Part shown: piece after piece, positions 35,139-44,278 of the stretch
Layout of the letters: every line of letters starts with the position of its first letter
Numbering within the stretch: the stretch's first letter is position 1
Assembly: GCF_014873945.1 (NCBI RefSeq)
Contig: NZ_JADBEC010000002.1
Location: 1,302,001 to 1,366,000, forward strand
From: Rhizobium viscosum
GTDB taxonomy: Bacteria; Pseudomonadota; Alphaproteobacteria; Rhizobiales; Rhizobiaceae
Direction of reading: 5' to 3'
Length of the DNA: 64,000 bases
The notes under the pieces: model-generated
What the model was told of the DNA's origin: nothing
What the model saw: the letters and a program-made list of their open reading frames with translations, nothing else
Database searches by the model: none
Position numbers and translations under genes: made by a program

Positions 35139-36242
35139 ATGTCCGCGGAATTCATCAGCGTCAGTTTTCCCAACCCCTCGAACGACCTCAATCCCATCCC
35201 GGACGCTCCGGTCGATCCTCTTTATCTTGAACGCTACGCGCGCGCCCTCGATGACTATGGCTTCAACTATACGCTGATCCCTTACTCGTCTTCGTCGTTC
35301 GACCCGTTCACGATTGGTGCGACCGTTCTGGCGCATACAAAGGCCATCAAGATCATCGTCGCGCTGCGGCCAAATACCGTCTACCCAACGGTTGCTGCCA
35401 AATCGCTCGCCACCCTTGATCAATTGAGCGGCGGCCGCGTCGTGGTCCACTTCATTGCCGGTGGCAGCGATGACGAGCAGGCGCGCGAAGGCGACTTCCT
35501 CAGCAAGGAGCAGCGCTACGAGCGGCAGGAAGAATATATCCGTATCCTGCGCCTCGCATGGAGCTCGACCGAGACCTTCGATTTCGATGGCAAATATTAC
35601 CAGTTCAAGCAGTTCCGGAGCGCCGTTCGTCCGACGCGCGGGCTGATCCCGATCTCGCTCGGCGGCTCGTCGGACGCGGCCTACCGGATCGGCGGCTCTC
35701 TCTGCGACATCTTCGGTCTGTGGGGCGAACCGTTGGCGGAAACCAAGCAGCAGATCGAACGCATCTACGCCGAGGCGACAAAGGCAGGCAGGACGGACCG
35801 GCCACGGATCTGGGTGACGTTCCGACCGATCGTTGCCGAAACCGACGAACTGGCTTGGGAAAAGGCCCACCGGGTGCTCGACCAGCTCAAGAACAACCGG
35901 GAAAAGGGTCTGCATCGTGCGCCGCCCTCCGCCCCTCGCCCCGCTAATGTCGGATCCCAGCGTCTCCTCGATATCGCTGCACGCGGCGACGTTCACGATC
36001 GTGCGCTGTGGTATCCGACGGTCACGGCGACCAATGCCTCCGGCGCCACCACCGCGCTGGTCGGATCGCCGCGCACGATCGCCGATTCGATCCTCGACTA
36101 TATCGATCTCGGCTGCGATCTCATCTCCATTCGTGGCTACGACAACTTCAACGATGCCGTCGACTACGGTCGCTATATTCTTCCCCTCGTTCGCGAAGGC
36201 ATACGCGAGCGGGAGGAGGCAAAGAAGAAGGCCGCCGCCTGA
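35139..36242 (+). CDS. Luciferase-like flavin monooxygenase B, SsuD/alkanesulfonate type
   Basis: A 367-residue LLM monooxygenase closely resembling alkanesulfonate monooxygenases. Visible family blocks are FISVSFPNPSND at the start, NTVYPTVAAKSLATLDQLSGGR, the RYERQEEYIRILRLAW segment, ISLGGSSDAAYRIGG and GSPRTIADSILDYIDLG. It would cleave a C-S bond using FMNH2 and O2, releasing sulfite and an aldehyde. AGAGGAG precedes the ATG. It begins the operon controlled by the second shared motif and overlaps the next gene by one base. Confidence 0.87.
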   Translation: MSAEFISVSFPNPSNDLNPIPDAPVDPLYLERYARALDDYGFNYTLIPYSSSSFDPFTIGATVLAHTKAIKIIVALRPNTVYPTVAAKSLATLDQLSGGRVVVHFIAGGSDDEQAREGDFLSKEQRYERQEEYIRILRLAWSSTETFDFDGKYYQFKQFRSAVRPTRGLIPISLGGSSDAAYRIGGSLCDIFGLWGEPLAETKQQIERIYAEATKAGRTDRPRIWVTFRPIVAETDELAWEKAHRVLDQLKNNREKGLHRAPPSAPRPANVGSQRLLDIAARGDVHDRALWYPTVTATNASGATTALVGSPRTIADSILDYIDLGCDLISIRGYDNFNDAVDYGRYILPLVREGIREREEAKKKAAA

Positions 36243-37438
36243 TGAGCGGGCGCGACACGGTTTTCGATCCGAGTCTGCTGAGCGCAACGAGCAGCGCTCT
36301 CGCGGATGCAGCTCCCGAGGCGGACCGAACGGGGAATTTTCCCTGGACCGGCATTCGGGCGGTTCATCAAAGCGGCCTGCTCGAGAGTACCGTCGCTTCG
36401 CGATATGGCGGCGCTGGCGCAACGCTCCACGAGGCTGCAACGATCCTTGCGGCTCTCGGCCGCGGTGATCCATCGGTCGCGTTGATCAGCGCCATGACGA
36501 TCTTCAATCACCTAGGCCAGGCGACCAAAAGTCACTGGCCCGAGGACCTCTACAAGCGCCTGCTTGCTAAGGCCAAGCAGCATCCGCTGCTGCTCAACGC
36601 TGCGCGTGTCGAGCCGGAACTCGGCTCGCCCGCCCGTGGCGGCCTGCCAGCGACGGTTGCCCGCCGCACCGCATCCGGTTGGTCGATCACCGGGGCTAAG
36701 CGCTTCGTCACCGGCGCGCACGGACTGACCCACTTCCTGGTCTGGGCACACACTGATGAAACACCCGCCCGGGTCGGAACATTCGTTGTTCCGAACAAGC
36801 TTCCGGGCATTCGAGTCATCGAGAATTGGAACAGCCTTGGCATGCGTGCCTCCGGCTCCCACGACGTCGAATACACCGATGTGGAGATCCCCTTAGAGAA
36901 TGTCATCGATCTGGTCGATCCATCCGTTGCGCAGCAGGACAACCGTGCGCATGCGGCGATCACGCTGGCGCTCACCGCGCTCTATCTCGGCGTGGCCGAA
37001 GCAGCACAAGAGGCGTTCATCCGCTTTGCTCACGAGCGTGTGCCGACCAACCTTGGCCATCCGATCGCTCGAACCGAGCGCTTCGTGACGCTCTCCGGCG
37101 AAATCGACCTTCTTGTCTCCGGCGCCCGGCAGATCATTTTCGATGCGCTGAAGGACAAGCAAGCCGAGGCAGAAAAGCACATTCGGGCCCGGCTGCTTGC
37201 GGGGCGGCAACTGCGCGACGCCGTGCATATCGCCGTGCGCGGCATCGGCAATCCCGGCCTCGGGAGCGAACTGGGACTGGAGCGCCATTTCCGGGACATT
37301 CAGTCGGTGCTCGTCCATGCCCCGCAGGAAGACACGTCCATCTCCATTCTCGGGCGTGCCGCCTTCGAACGTTGGAAAAGCGAAAAGGAAGCGCCGTCGG
37401 CTCCTCCGCTCAATCTCACCGTATTGAAAACGGCCTGA
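36242..37438 (+). CDS. Acyl-CoA dehydrogenase-fold monooxygenase (DszC/SfnC type)
   Basis: A 398-residue protein of the acyl-CoA dehydrogenase fold. Blocks include GLLESTVASRYGGAGATLHEAATIL, the flavin-region TGAKRFVTGAHGLTHFLVW, LGMRASGSHDVEYTDVEIP and the C-terminal QDTS-like QEDTSISILGRAAFERW. Its placement among FMN-dependent monooxygenases and an FMN reductase argues for the FMNH2-using DszC/SfnC subgroup, which oxygenates sulfur atoms, over a true acyl-CoA dehydrogenase. The start at 36242 shares one base with the preceding stop; the upstream frame extension to 36008 is a shadow. Confidence 0.82.
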   Translation: MSGRDTVFDPSLLSATSSALADAAPEADRTGNFPWTGIRAVHQSGLLESTVASRYGGAGATLHEAATILAALGRGDPSVALISAMTIFNHLGQATKSHWPEDLYKRLLAKAKQHPLLLNAARVEPELGSPARGGLPATVARRTASGWSITGAKRFVTGAHGLTHFLVWAHTDETPARVGTFVVPNKLPGIRVIENWNSLGMRASGSHDVEYTDVEIPLENVIDLVDPSVAQQDNRAHAAITLALTALYLGVAEAAQEAFIRFAHERVPTNLGHPIARTERFVTLSGEIDLLVSGARQIIFDALKDKQAEAEKHIRARLLAGRQLRDAVHIAVRGIGNPGLGSELGLERHFRDIQSVLVHAPQEDTSISILGRAAFERWKSEKEAPSAPPLNLTVLKTA

Positions 37439-37440
37439 TC

Positions 37441-38436
37441 ATGACACGCTACATCATCATCGGCGCCGGTGCAGTCGGCGCGAGCCTTGCGGCCGAGTTC
37501 GAAACGCACGCCATCCCCTATATCCTGGTCGGACGCGGTGCTCAGATCTCCCATATCGCGACGCACGGCCTTACCTATCGCCGCGCAGCGGAAAACAGGA
37601 TCGTGCGGCTCAACACCGCCGATACGGCCGCACCGCCGGCGCTCCGGCGAGGCGACATCCTCATCCTTGCGGTCAAGGCGCAGGATGTCGAGGCCACGAC
37701 CGAGTTCTGGGCGTGGCGGGAGGTCGAGGGGTCAGGCTTTGCATCAGAACTGCCCCTCGTGACGCTGCAAAACGGTCTGGCTGCGGAAGATATCGCTCTG
37801 CGGCGCTTCGATCGCGTCTATGCGGCCAGCATTCGCATACCGGCGCGCTACACGGTCACCGGCGAGGTCGTCGTCGGGGGCCAGCCGAATGTCGGCATCG
37901 TTGCCCTTGGGCGCTACCCCGAAGGACTCGACGATACGGCCCTGTCGATCGTTGCGGATCTTAAGAAGGCCGGCTATCTGGCCGAAGCGCGTCCGGACAT
38001 CCGGCGATGGAAGGCTGCCAAGCTGGAGCACAACGTCACCAATGCGGTCGAACTGTTCGCCGGTCCTCCTGAGCTTCGTTCAAAAGCGGCAGCAAGCCTC
38101 GCGAAAGAGGCACGCGCTGTTCTCGTGGCCGCCGGCTATGATCCGGCCGCACCTTCGGAATGGAGGATCGACATCTCGTCCTGGCGCGTCGCCCCAGAGA
38201 GCGGCATAAAGCCAGGCCAGCAATCGACCTGGCAAAGTTTCACCCGCGGCACCACAAGCGAAGTTGATTACTTGAACGGCGAAATCGTCAGGCTGGGCCG
38301 CATCCATGGGGTAGCGGCTCCTATCAACACAGCTTTCCAACAGGCTGCCGCAAGGCTTGCGCTGGAAGGCTGCCAGCCGGGCACGAGAGATATAGCCGAG
38401 ATCTACCCGATCGTTGCCGGAAGTGCTGCACTTTAA
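37441..38436 (+). CDS. PanE/ApbA-family 2-ketopantoate reductase-like protein
   Basis: A 331-residue dehydrogenase with the N-terminal NADP motif YIIIGAGAVGASLAAEF, then LAVKAQDVEAT, LQNGLAAEDIA and the catalytic-Lys helix KAAKLEHNVTNAVELFA, which all match the ketopantoate reductase fold. Within an organosulfur operon it more likely reduces a 2-keto acid or aldehyde released by desulfonation than makes pantothenate, but this is inference. Two bases separate it from the preceding stop. Confidence 0.83.
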   Translation: MTRYIIIGAGAVGASLAAEFETHAIPYILVGRGAQISHIATHGLTYRRAAENRIVRLNTADTAAPPALRRGDILILAVKAQDVEATTEFWAWREVEGSGFASELPLVTLQNGLAAEDIALRRFDRVYAASIRIPARYTVTGEVVVGGQPNVGIVALGRYPEGLDDTALSIVADLKKAGYLAEARPDIRRWKAAKLEHNVTNAVELFAGPPELRSKAAASLAKEARAVLVAAGYDPAAPSEWRIDISSWRVAPESGIKPGQQSTWQSFTRGTTSEVDYLNGEIVRLGRIHGVAAPINTAFQQAAARLALEGCQPGTRDIAEIYPIVAGSAAL

Positions 38437-38474
38437 CCTGTCTGCTGTCTTTCAAACCGACCGAAAGGAAGAAC

Positions 38475-39035
38475 ATGGGAACCCCAAGGATCGTCGCAAT
38501 ATCGGGAAGCTTCAGCCGGCCCTCGAAAACCACATCGCTGGTGCAGCATGTCGCGGAGCGAATAAGCGATCGCTATGGCTTTGATAGCGTAACCTACGAC
38601 ATGGTCGAGGTCGGACCCTCGCTCGGCAATGCTCTCTGGCGCAAGCAGCTTGACGACAGAGCCCAGCATGTCTTCCAAGAAATCGTCGAGGCCGACATTC
38701 TGGTTGTCGGAGCACCGACCTATAAAGGTTCCTACCCGGGTCTCTTCAAACATCTGATCGATCTCATCGAACCGCATGAACTGAAGTCGAAGCCGATCCT
38801 TATCACCGCTACTGGCGGCGGTGATCGCCACGCGCTGATGGTCGAACACCAGCTCCGCCCCTTGTTCGGATTCTTCATGGCACATACGCTGCCCACTGCG
38901 GTTTACGCATCCGACCGAGATTTCGTAGACTACGCCGTCTCGTCAGAGCAACTCGGCAAGCGCATCGACGAAGCGGTCAGCGAAGTGGGCGCTTTCTTTC
39001 CAACGATAACAGCCAATCGCGCGGCGGCTGAGTAG
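38475..39035 (+). CDS. msuE: NAD(P)H-dependent FMN reductase, MsuE type
   Basis: A 186-residue flavodoxin-fold FMN reductase with ISGSFSRPSKTTSLVQ at the start, GAPTYKGSYPGLFKHLIDL in the middle and ATGGGDRHALMVEHQLRP. It should provide FMNH2 for the LLM and DszC-like monooxygenases of the same operon. AAGGAAGAAC precedes the ATG. It is a close paralogue of the reductase at 8273, sharing long nearly identical blocks. Confidence 0.9.
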   Translation: MGTPRIVAISGSFSRPSKTTSLVQHVAERISDRYGFDSVTYDMVEVGPSLGNALWRKQLDDRAQHVFQEIVEADILVVGAPTYKGSYPGLFKHLIDLIEPHELKSKPILITATGGGDRHALMVEHQLRPLFGFFMAHTLPTAVYASDRDFVDYAVSSEQLGKRIDEAVSEVGAFFPTITANRAAAE

Positions 39036-39312
39036 GCCCCTTCTGCAGCTCGACAGCTTTGAAAGAAACCTCTCAAGATTGCGCCCCTGGGTACGATCCC
39101 AGGCGTGGGCGCCACTTAATTTTCGAATATAGCGGCTTTTAAAGGATTCTGATCTCATCCACCGCCTGAAAACGAAACACCATTATGTTGATCGATTTTG
39201 TGGTGATTTATAACCTTATGCCTGTACGTCTTCACAGCGTGGGGCCGAGCAATGAGGCCTACCACGCAGGACTTCCAAGAGCACTCGAATTTGCTTTCAC
39301 TTAGGAGCTTGC
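39036..39312. promoter_or_regulatory. Intergenic region before the SsuA-like gene
   Basis: A 277-base gap, with an AT-rich segment at about 39177-39225, the likely promoter of the following operon. The TCTAY-N7-GTAGA motif of the other two operons was looked for here and not found. Confidence 0.4.
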
Positions 39313-40359
39313 ATGCCATCGCGTCAATTGTCTAAAACATACCGTAATTCCATGCGGCGGAATTGCTTGCTGATGGCAGGGGCGATCGGGCTTATGGCAG
39401 CAATGATGCCGGGCCAAGCTGCTGCTGAGGGCAAGATCCGAATTGCGCAACAGTTCGGCATTTCATACCTGGCGCTCGATGTCATTCGCGATCAGAAGCT
39501 TATCGAAAAACATGGCAAGGAAGCCGGCCTCGACATTGACGTCGAATGGGCAACAGTGTCCGGCGCGACGGCGATGAATGAAGCGCTTCTTTCCGACAAT
39601 CTCGATATCGCCGCGGCGGGCGTGCCGCCGGCCCTGACTACCTGGGACCGGACCAAGGGTCGCCAGGACGTCAAGATGGTCGCAGCTCTTGGCTCGCAGC
39701 CCAATTACCTGCTGACCACCAATCCGAATATCCATTCCTTGAAGGATTTTGGGCCGAGCGACCGGATCGCGGTACCCGCGGCCGGCGTCGGCTTTCAGTC
39801 GCGCACGCTGCAGATCGAAGCCGCAAGGATCTTCGGCAAGGACAATTTTCAGAAGCTCGACGATATCACTGTCAGCCTGCCGCATCCGGATGCGACCGCG
39901 GCACTGATTTCAGGCGGAACGGAAGTGAACTCTCACTTCTCCTCAGCACCTTTTTATTATCAGGCGCTGCAGGGCAACAAGGCCGTACACAAAGTCATTA
40001 GCTCCTACGATATCCTGGGAGGACCGGCGACCTTCAACGTCCTTTATGCCACGACCGCTTTCCATGACAAGAATCCAAAAACCTATGCTGCATTCTATGC
40101 AGCCCTTCGCGATGCCGCTGATTGGATAAGCACACATAAGGCTGAGGCCGCTGATACTTTCACCCGTCAGCAAAAATCAAAGCTCTCTCCCAAACTTGTG
40201 CTCGAGATCATCAACGACCCAGAGAACGACTTTTCGATCGTGCCCAAAAACACCTTCGTATACGCTTCGGAACTGTACAAGATCGGCGTCTTGAAGAACC
40301 AGGCCGGCTCCTGGAAGGATTATTTCTTCCCGGAAGCACAGGGCGACGCCGGCAGCTGA
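39313..40359 (+). CDS. ssuA: Aliphatic sulfonate/nitrate-type ABC binding protein (SsuA/TauA-like)
   Basis: A 348-residue periplasmic binding protein of the NMT1/SsuA family. It has a Sec-type signal (MRRN...GLMAAMMPGQAAAEG), and the mature N-terminus KIRIAQQFGISYLALDVIRDQKLIEKHG is typical. GVGFQSRTLQIE and the PHPDATAALISGG block follow the family pattern. It probably delivers a sulfonate or related anion to the permease encoded downstream. TTAGGAGC gives a good ribosome site. A hairpin follows the stop (40391-40412). Confidence 0.85.
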   Translation: MPSRQLSKTYRNSMRRNCLLMAGAIGLMAAMMPGQAAAEGKIRIAQQFGISYLALDVIRDQKLIEKHGKEAGLDIDVEWATVSGATAMNEALLSDNLDIAAAGVPPALTTWDRTKGRQDVKMVAALGSQPNYLLTTNPNIHSLKDFGPSDRIAVPAAGVGFQSRTLQIEAARIFGKDNFQKLDDITVSLPHPDATAALISGGTEVNSHFSSAPFYYQALQGNKAVHKVISSYDILGGPATFNVLYATTAFHDKNPKTYAAFYAALRDAADWISTHKAEAADTFTRQQKSKLSPKLVLEIINDPENDFSIVPKNTFVYASELYKIGVLKNQAGSWKDYFFPEAQGDAGS

Positions 40360-40390
40360 AATTCATCGAGCAAACCCGATTCTGCATAAG

Positions 40391-40421
40391 GCGCGGCCTT
40401 TTGAGGCCGCGCATAGTTTTT
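40391..40421 (+). terminator. Intra-operon hairpin (attenuator/partial terminator) between ssuA- and ssuB-like genes
   Basis: A perfect 9-bp GC-rich stem, GCGCGGCCT and AGGCCGCGC, with a TTTG loop, is followed by ATAGTTTTT. It has the shape of a weak intrinsic terminator and would make the binding protein more abundant than the membrane components. Confidence 0.65.
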
Positions 40422-40431
40422 GCGAGAGAGA

Positions 40432-41253
40432 ATGGACGGCAAATCAACCGCATCCGCAAGCAGCAAGACGCCACCCCTTCTTTCAGTCGCGGGCGTGACA
40501 TTGGAATATGTTGCGCCGGGACGGACTGTGCGGGCAACGCAGAATGTCAGCTTCGATGTTTGGGAAGCGGATCGCTTCATCCTTCTGGGCGCCTCCGGCT
40601 GCGGCAAATCCACCCTGTTGAAGGCGGTCGCCGGCTTCGTTGCGCCATCTGAAGGAGAAATCCTATTGGACGGTCGTCCTGTCAACGGGCCAGGACCGGA
40701 CCGCGTGGTTGTCTTTCAGGAATTCGACCAACTACCGCCTTGGAAAACCGTTCGCGAGAACGTGGCGTTTCCTGTTCGGGTCTCCGGACGCCTTGGCCGC
40801 AACGAGGCTCTCGAACGGGCCGACCACTATTTGGAAAAGGTCGGTTTAAGTCGCTTTGCTGAGGCATATCCGAACGCATTGTCGGGCGGCATGAAGCAAC
40901 GCGTCGCGATCGCAAGAGCCCTTGCGATGGAGCCACGTGTCCTGTTGATGGACGAGCCCTTCGCCGCGCTAGATGCTCTGACCCGGCGCAAGATGCAGGA
41001 AGAACTGCTGGCGCTGTGGGAAGACGCGCGTTTCACTCTGCTATTCGTCACCCATTCCATCGAAGAGGCGCTAATCGTCGGCAATCGGATTGCGCTGTTG
41101 TCTCCGCATCCGGGCCGTATGCGCGCCGAGATCAACAGCCACGAATGGGACCTAAAGAGCGGCGGAAGCACTGAGTTTCAGGCTGCGGCAAGCCGTATCC
41201 ATCGCCTTCTGTTCGAGGAGGTGCCTGGTGCAGCGGAGAGCGATCATGACTGA
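40432..41253 (+). CDS. ssuB: ABC transporter ATP-binding protein (SsuB/TauB-like)
   Basis: A 273-residue single-domain ATPase with Walker A GASGCGKST, Q-loop VFQEFDQLPPW, signature LSGGMKQRV and Walker B LLMDEPFAALD, then the switch His in FVTHSIEEAL. Q-loop sequence and surroundings fit the nitrate/sulfonate/taurine importers. A TTG at 40420 could add four residues. It overlaps the permease start by eight bases. Confidence 0.88.
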   Translation: MDGKSTASASSKTPPLLSVAGVTLEYVAPGRTVRATQNVSFDVWEADRFILLGASGCGKSTLLKAVAGFVAPSEGEILLDGRPVNGPGPDRVVVFQEFDQLPPWKTVRENVAFPVRVSGRLGRNEALERADHYLEKVGLSRFAEAYPNALSGGMKQRVAIARALAMEPRVLLMDEPFAALDALTRRKMQEELLALWEDARFTLLFVTHSIEEALIVGNRIALLSPHPGRMRAEINSHEWDLKSGGSTEFQAAASRIHRLLFEEVPGAAESDHD

Positions 41254-42145
41254 CACTGTTACCGCCGACCTTGGCACGATACGGCTGACGCCTCCGATCA
41301 GGCCTGAATATGAGCGGACACCCGAGCCAGTAGCCGGTAGCTCTATCGAACGGCCCGTGTCGCTGCCATGGCGGCTCTGGCAACAGGCATGGCTGCGAAA
41401 AGGCCTTATCCTGATCTTTCTTGCCATTTTATGGGAGATTGTCGCGAGACTTCAGGGAAACGACCTTCTCCTGCCGTCGTTCACAGACACACTTCACGCC
41501 TTCTTCGAAGATATCGGCAACGGGGTTTTACCTGGCCGGGCGGCAAACTCCATCGATATTCTGGTCAAAGGCTATGTCGCGGGTGTCGTTCTGGCATTCG
41601 TCCTGACATCGCTTGCCGTATCCAGCCAACTCGGCCGCGATTTCCTGTCGACGTTGACTTCCATGCTCAATCCTCTCCCGCCTATCGCACTTTTGCCGCT
41701 CGGACTCCTGTGGTTCGGGCTCGGCCAGGGAAGTCTTATCTTCGTGCTGATCCATTCGGTGCTCTGGCCGCTTGCCCTGAACATGTATACGGGCTTTACC
41801 AGCGTACCGGAGACCCTGCGCATGACGGGCCGCAATTATGGTCTGCGCGGGTTGCGATACGTCTTCCTCATTCTTGTACCGGCTGCCCTCCCGTCGATCA
41901 TCGCCGGCCTCAAGATCGGCTGGGCCTTCGCGTGGCGGACATTGATTGCTGCGGAACTTGTCTTCGGCGCATCCTCAGGCCGCGGCGGGCTTGGCTGGTA
42001 TATCTTCCAGAACCGCAACGAGCTCTACACCGACCGGGTGTTCGCGGGCCTGATGACGGTCATCCTGCTCGGCCTCCTCGTCGAGAATGTCTTGTTCCGG
42101 CAGTTGGAGCGGCGAACGATCCTGAAGTGGGGCATGACGCGATAG
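41246..42145 (+). CDS. ssuC: ABC transporter permease (SsuC/TauC-like)
   Basis: A 299-residue permease. An unusually long N-terminal cytoplasmic tail of about 45 residues precedes the first helix (GLILIFLAILWEIVARL). The conserved loop ETLRMTGRNYGLRGLRYVFLILVPAALP is the EAA motif that docks the ATPase. GGAGAG lies at good spacing from the ATG at 41246; the GTG at 41228 is less likely. Confidence 0.88.
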   Translation: MTDTVTADLGTIRLTPPIRPEYERTPEPVAGSSIERPVSLPWRLWQQAWLRKGLILIFLAILWEIVARLQGNDLLLPSFTDTLHAFFEDIGNGVLPGRAANSIDILVKGYVAGVVLAFVLTSLAVSSQLGRDFLSTLTSMLNPLPPIALLPLGLLWFGLGQGSLIFVLIHSVLWPLALNMYTGFTSVPETLRMTGRNYGLRGLRYVFLILVPAALPSIIAGLKIGWAFAWRTLIAAELVFGASSGRGGLGWYIFQNRNELYTDRVFAGLMTVILLGLLVENVLFRQLERRTILKWGMTR

Positions 42146-42160
42146 CGTGGTTGGCAAACA

Positions 42161-43165
42161 ATGATGACACAGAAGAAATACGTAGTCGGTATCACCGATC
42201 ATATGATCGGCAGTCCAGATCTGGAGGCCGAGGTGCTCGGCCAGGATGTCGAGATCGATTTTTTCGCGACCACGGACGAGACGCTGTTTGACCCAGATCG
42301 TCTGGCAAAACTCGACGCGTTGATGGTCTGGGGCGCACGGCTTGGCTCACCCAGCATCTCCCACCTTCATCGCTGCCGCGGCGTAGTGCGTTATGGCGTG
42401 GGCTACGAGAAGATCGATCTTGCGGCCTTGGCAAATGCCGGCATTCCCTTTGCCAACAATCCCGATTACGGCACCGAAGAGGTTGCCGATCACGCGATCG
42501 CAATGATCCTCTCGCTCCATCGCCGCCTCTGGGAACATGATGCCCGTGCTCGCGGCTATACATCCGGTTGGCAGGTCCATAGCCTCAAACCGCTTGCCCG
42601 GTCGAACCGAGCAACCGTTGGCGTCATCGGCGTCGGACGGATCGGTACGGCGGTCGTCAACCGTTTGAAGCCCTTCGGCTTCCGCATTCTGGGGTACGAT
42701 CCCGGTCAGCCGCCAGGCCATGAGAAGGCTGTCGGTTATGAGCGCGTGGAGGCCCTAGCGGATATTCTCGCCAAGTCGGATATCGTCACCCTTCATTGTC
42801 CGGCAACCGCTGATACGCGGGGCATGCTCAACGCTGACGGCCTCGCCCGGCTGAAACCAGGGGCAATCCTTGTCAACACCGCTCGCGGGGAGCTGCTCGG
42901 GGATCTCGACGCGCTCGAAGCAGCATTGCGCAGCGGCCATCTTGCAGCTGCGGCGATCGACACACTGGCACAGGAACCACCCGGCCAGCATCCCCTGCTC
43001 TTTGCATGGCGAAACCGTGAGGACTGGCTTTCTGGACGGCTTGTCATCACGCCTCACAACGCCTTTTACTCTGACCACGCGGCTGTCGAAATGCGCACCA
43101 ATGCAGCGCGGACCGTCAGGATCCTGCTCGATGAAGGCCGGTTGCGAAACCGTGTTACGGCATGA
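42161..43165 (+). CDS. D-isomer-specific 2-hydroxyacid dehydrogenase
   Basis: A 334-residue NAD(P)-dependent dehydrogenase. It carries the substrate-domain RYGVGYEKIDL, NNPDYGTEEVADHAI, the coenzyme motif GVIGVGRIGTAVVNRL, the Arg motif VNTARGELLGDLDAL and the His in ITPHNAFYSD. In the sulfonate operon it could handle a 2-keto or 2-hydroxy acid released after C-S cleavage. It is distinct from the enzyme at 10896 despite the shared family. Confidence 0.86.
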   Translation: MMTQKKYVVGITDHMIGSPDLEAEVLGQDVEIDFFATTDETLFDPDRLAKLDALMVWGARLGSPSISHLHRCRGVVRYGVGYEKIDLAALANAGIPFANNPDYGTEEVADHAIAMILSLHRRLWEHDARARGYTSGWQVHSLKPLARSNRATVGVIGVGRIGTAVVNRLKPFGFRILGYDPGQPPGHEKAVGYERVEALADILAKSDIVTLHCPATADTRGMLNADGLARLKPGAILVNTARGELLGDLDALEAALRSGHLAAAAIDTLAQEPPGQHPLLFAWRNREDWLSGRLVITPHNAFYSDHAAVEMRTNAARTVRILLDEGRLRNRVTA

Positions 43166-43213
43166 TCACCATGCAACTTTCCACGATCCAATCCGAACAA
43201 TCCAGGCTCCGCC

Positions 43214-44278
43214 ATGACCAATAGCTCCGAATTTCTGTGGTACATTCCAAATGATGTGAAGGCCGGGCACAGAGGCGATGCCGCCGCCGAAAATCACAAC
43301 AGCCTTGAAACATTAACTGCCCAGGCCAGGGCACTCGAGGATCATGGCTGGAAAGGGGCGCTCATCGGGACGGGCTGGGGTCGCCCCGACACCTTTACGA
43401 TCGCAGCAGCACTTGCCGCGCGCACCACCACGTTCGAGCCCTTGATTGCTGTCCGCCCAGGATACTGGCGCCCGGCGAACTTCGCTTCCGCTGCAGCGAC
43501 GCTCGATCAACTGACGGGAGGTCGTGTTCGGGTCAATGTCGTCTCGGGACAAGATGACCTTGCCGCCTATGGCGACGACGAAGGCGATCAGGCGCAGCGC
43601 TACGCGCGCACGAAAGAGTTCCTGCGGCTGGTCCGCCGGCTGTGGACCGAAGAGAATGTCACATTCCGCGGTCAGCATTTTCATGTGACCGGTTCCACCG
43701 TCGCACCACGGCTCGATGTGCGTGGCGACCGCCGCCATCCCAAGGTCTACTTCGGCGGCGCTTCGGAGGCAGCTGAACGGGTGTCCGCCACCGAAGCAGA
43801 CGTCCAGCTCTTTTGGGGCGAGCCGCTTGACGGGGTACGGGAACGGATCGATCGTCTAAAGACGTTAAGCCGCGAACTCGACCGCGATCTTCCTCCCTTG
43901 GAATTCGGGCTTCGGATCACAACCCTCGTACGAGAGACAACAGAGAGTGCCTGGGCTGACGCGGAAGCCAGGGTCGCAGCTATGGCTGACGGAAAAAGCG
44001 GTAGCTGGAGTGATCATAAGGCGGGTGCGGTCGGTCAGCAGCGATTGCTCGATTTGAACCAGCGGGGCGACGTGCTGGACGACAATCTTTACACTGCCCC
44101 TGGCAGATTCGGTGGCGGTGGCGCCGGGACAACATGGCTCGTCGGTTCAGCACAGGATGTGGCGGGATCCCTTCATAAATATCAGGATCTTGGCATTACC
44201 CACTTTATCCTCTCCGATACCCCGTATCTGCAGGAGATAAAGCGCCAGGGCGACCAGTTGTTGCCGCTCGTGCGATAG
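43214..44278 (+). CDS. Luciferase-like flavin monooxygenase C, SsuD/alkanesulfonate type
   Basis: A 354-residue LLM monooxygenase of the alkanesulfonate type. It begins EFLWYIPNDVKAGHRGD, and contains AVRPGYWRPANFASAAATLDQLTGGR, VNVVSGQDDLAAYGDDEGDQAQRY (split motif) and the C-terminal VGSAQDVAGSLHKYQDLGITHF. It should use FMNH2 to desulfonate the compound imported by the SsuABC-like transporter. It ends the co-directional island. No reductase is encoded in this last operon, so it probably shares the one at 38475. Confidence 0.87.
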   Translation: MTNSSEFLWYIPNDVKAGHRGDAAAENHNSLETLTAQARALEDHGWKGALIGTGWGRPDTFTIAAALAARTTTFEPLIAVRPGYWRPANFASAAATLDQLTGGRVRVNVVSGQDDLAAYGDDEGDQAQRYARTKEFLRLVRRLWTEENVTFRGQHFHVTGSTVAPRLDVRGDRRHPKVYFGGASEAAERVSATEADVQLFWGEPLDGVRERIDRLKTLSRELDRDLPPLEFGLRITTLVRETTESAWADAEARVAAMADGKSGSWSDHKAGAVGQQRLLDLNQRGDVLDDNLYTAPGRFGGGGAGTTWLVGSAQDVAGSLHKYQDLGITHFILSDTPYLQEIKRQGDQLLPLVR

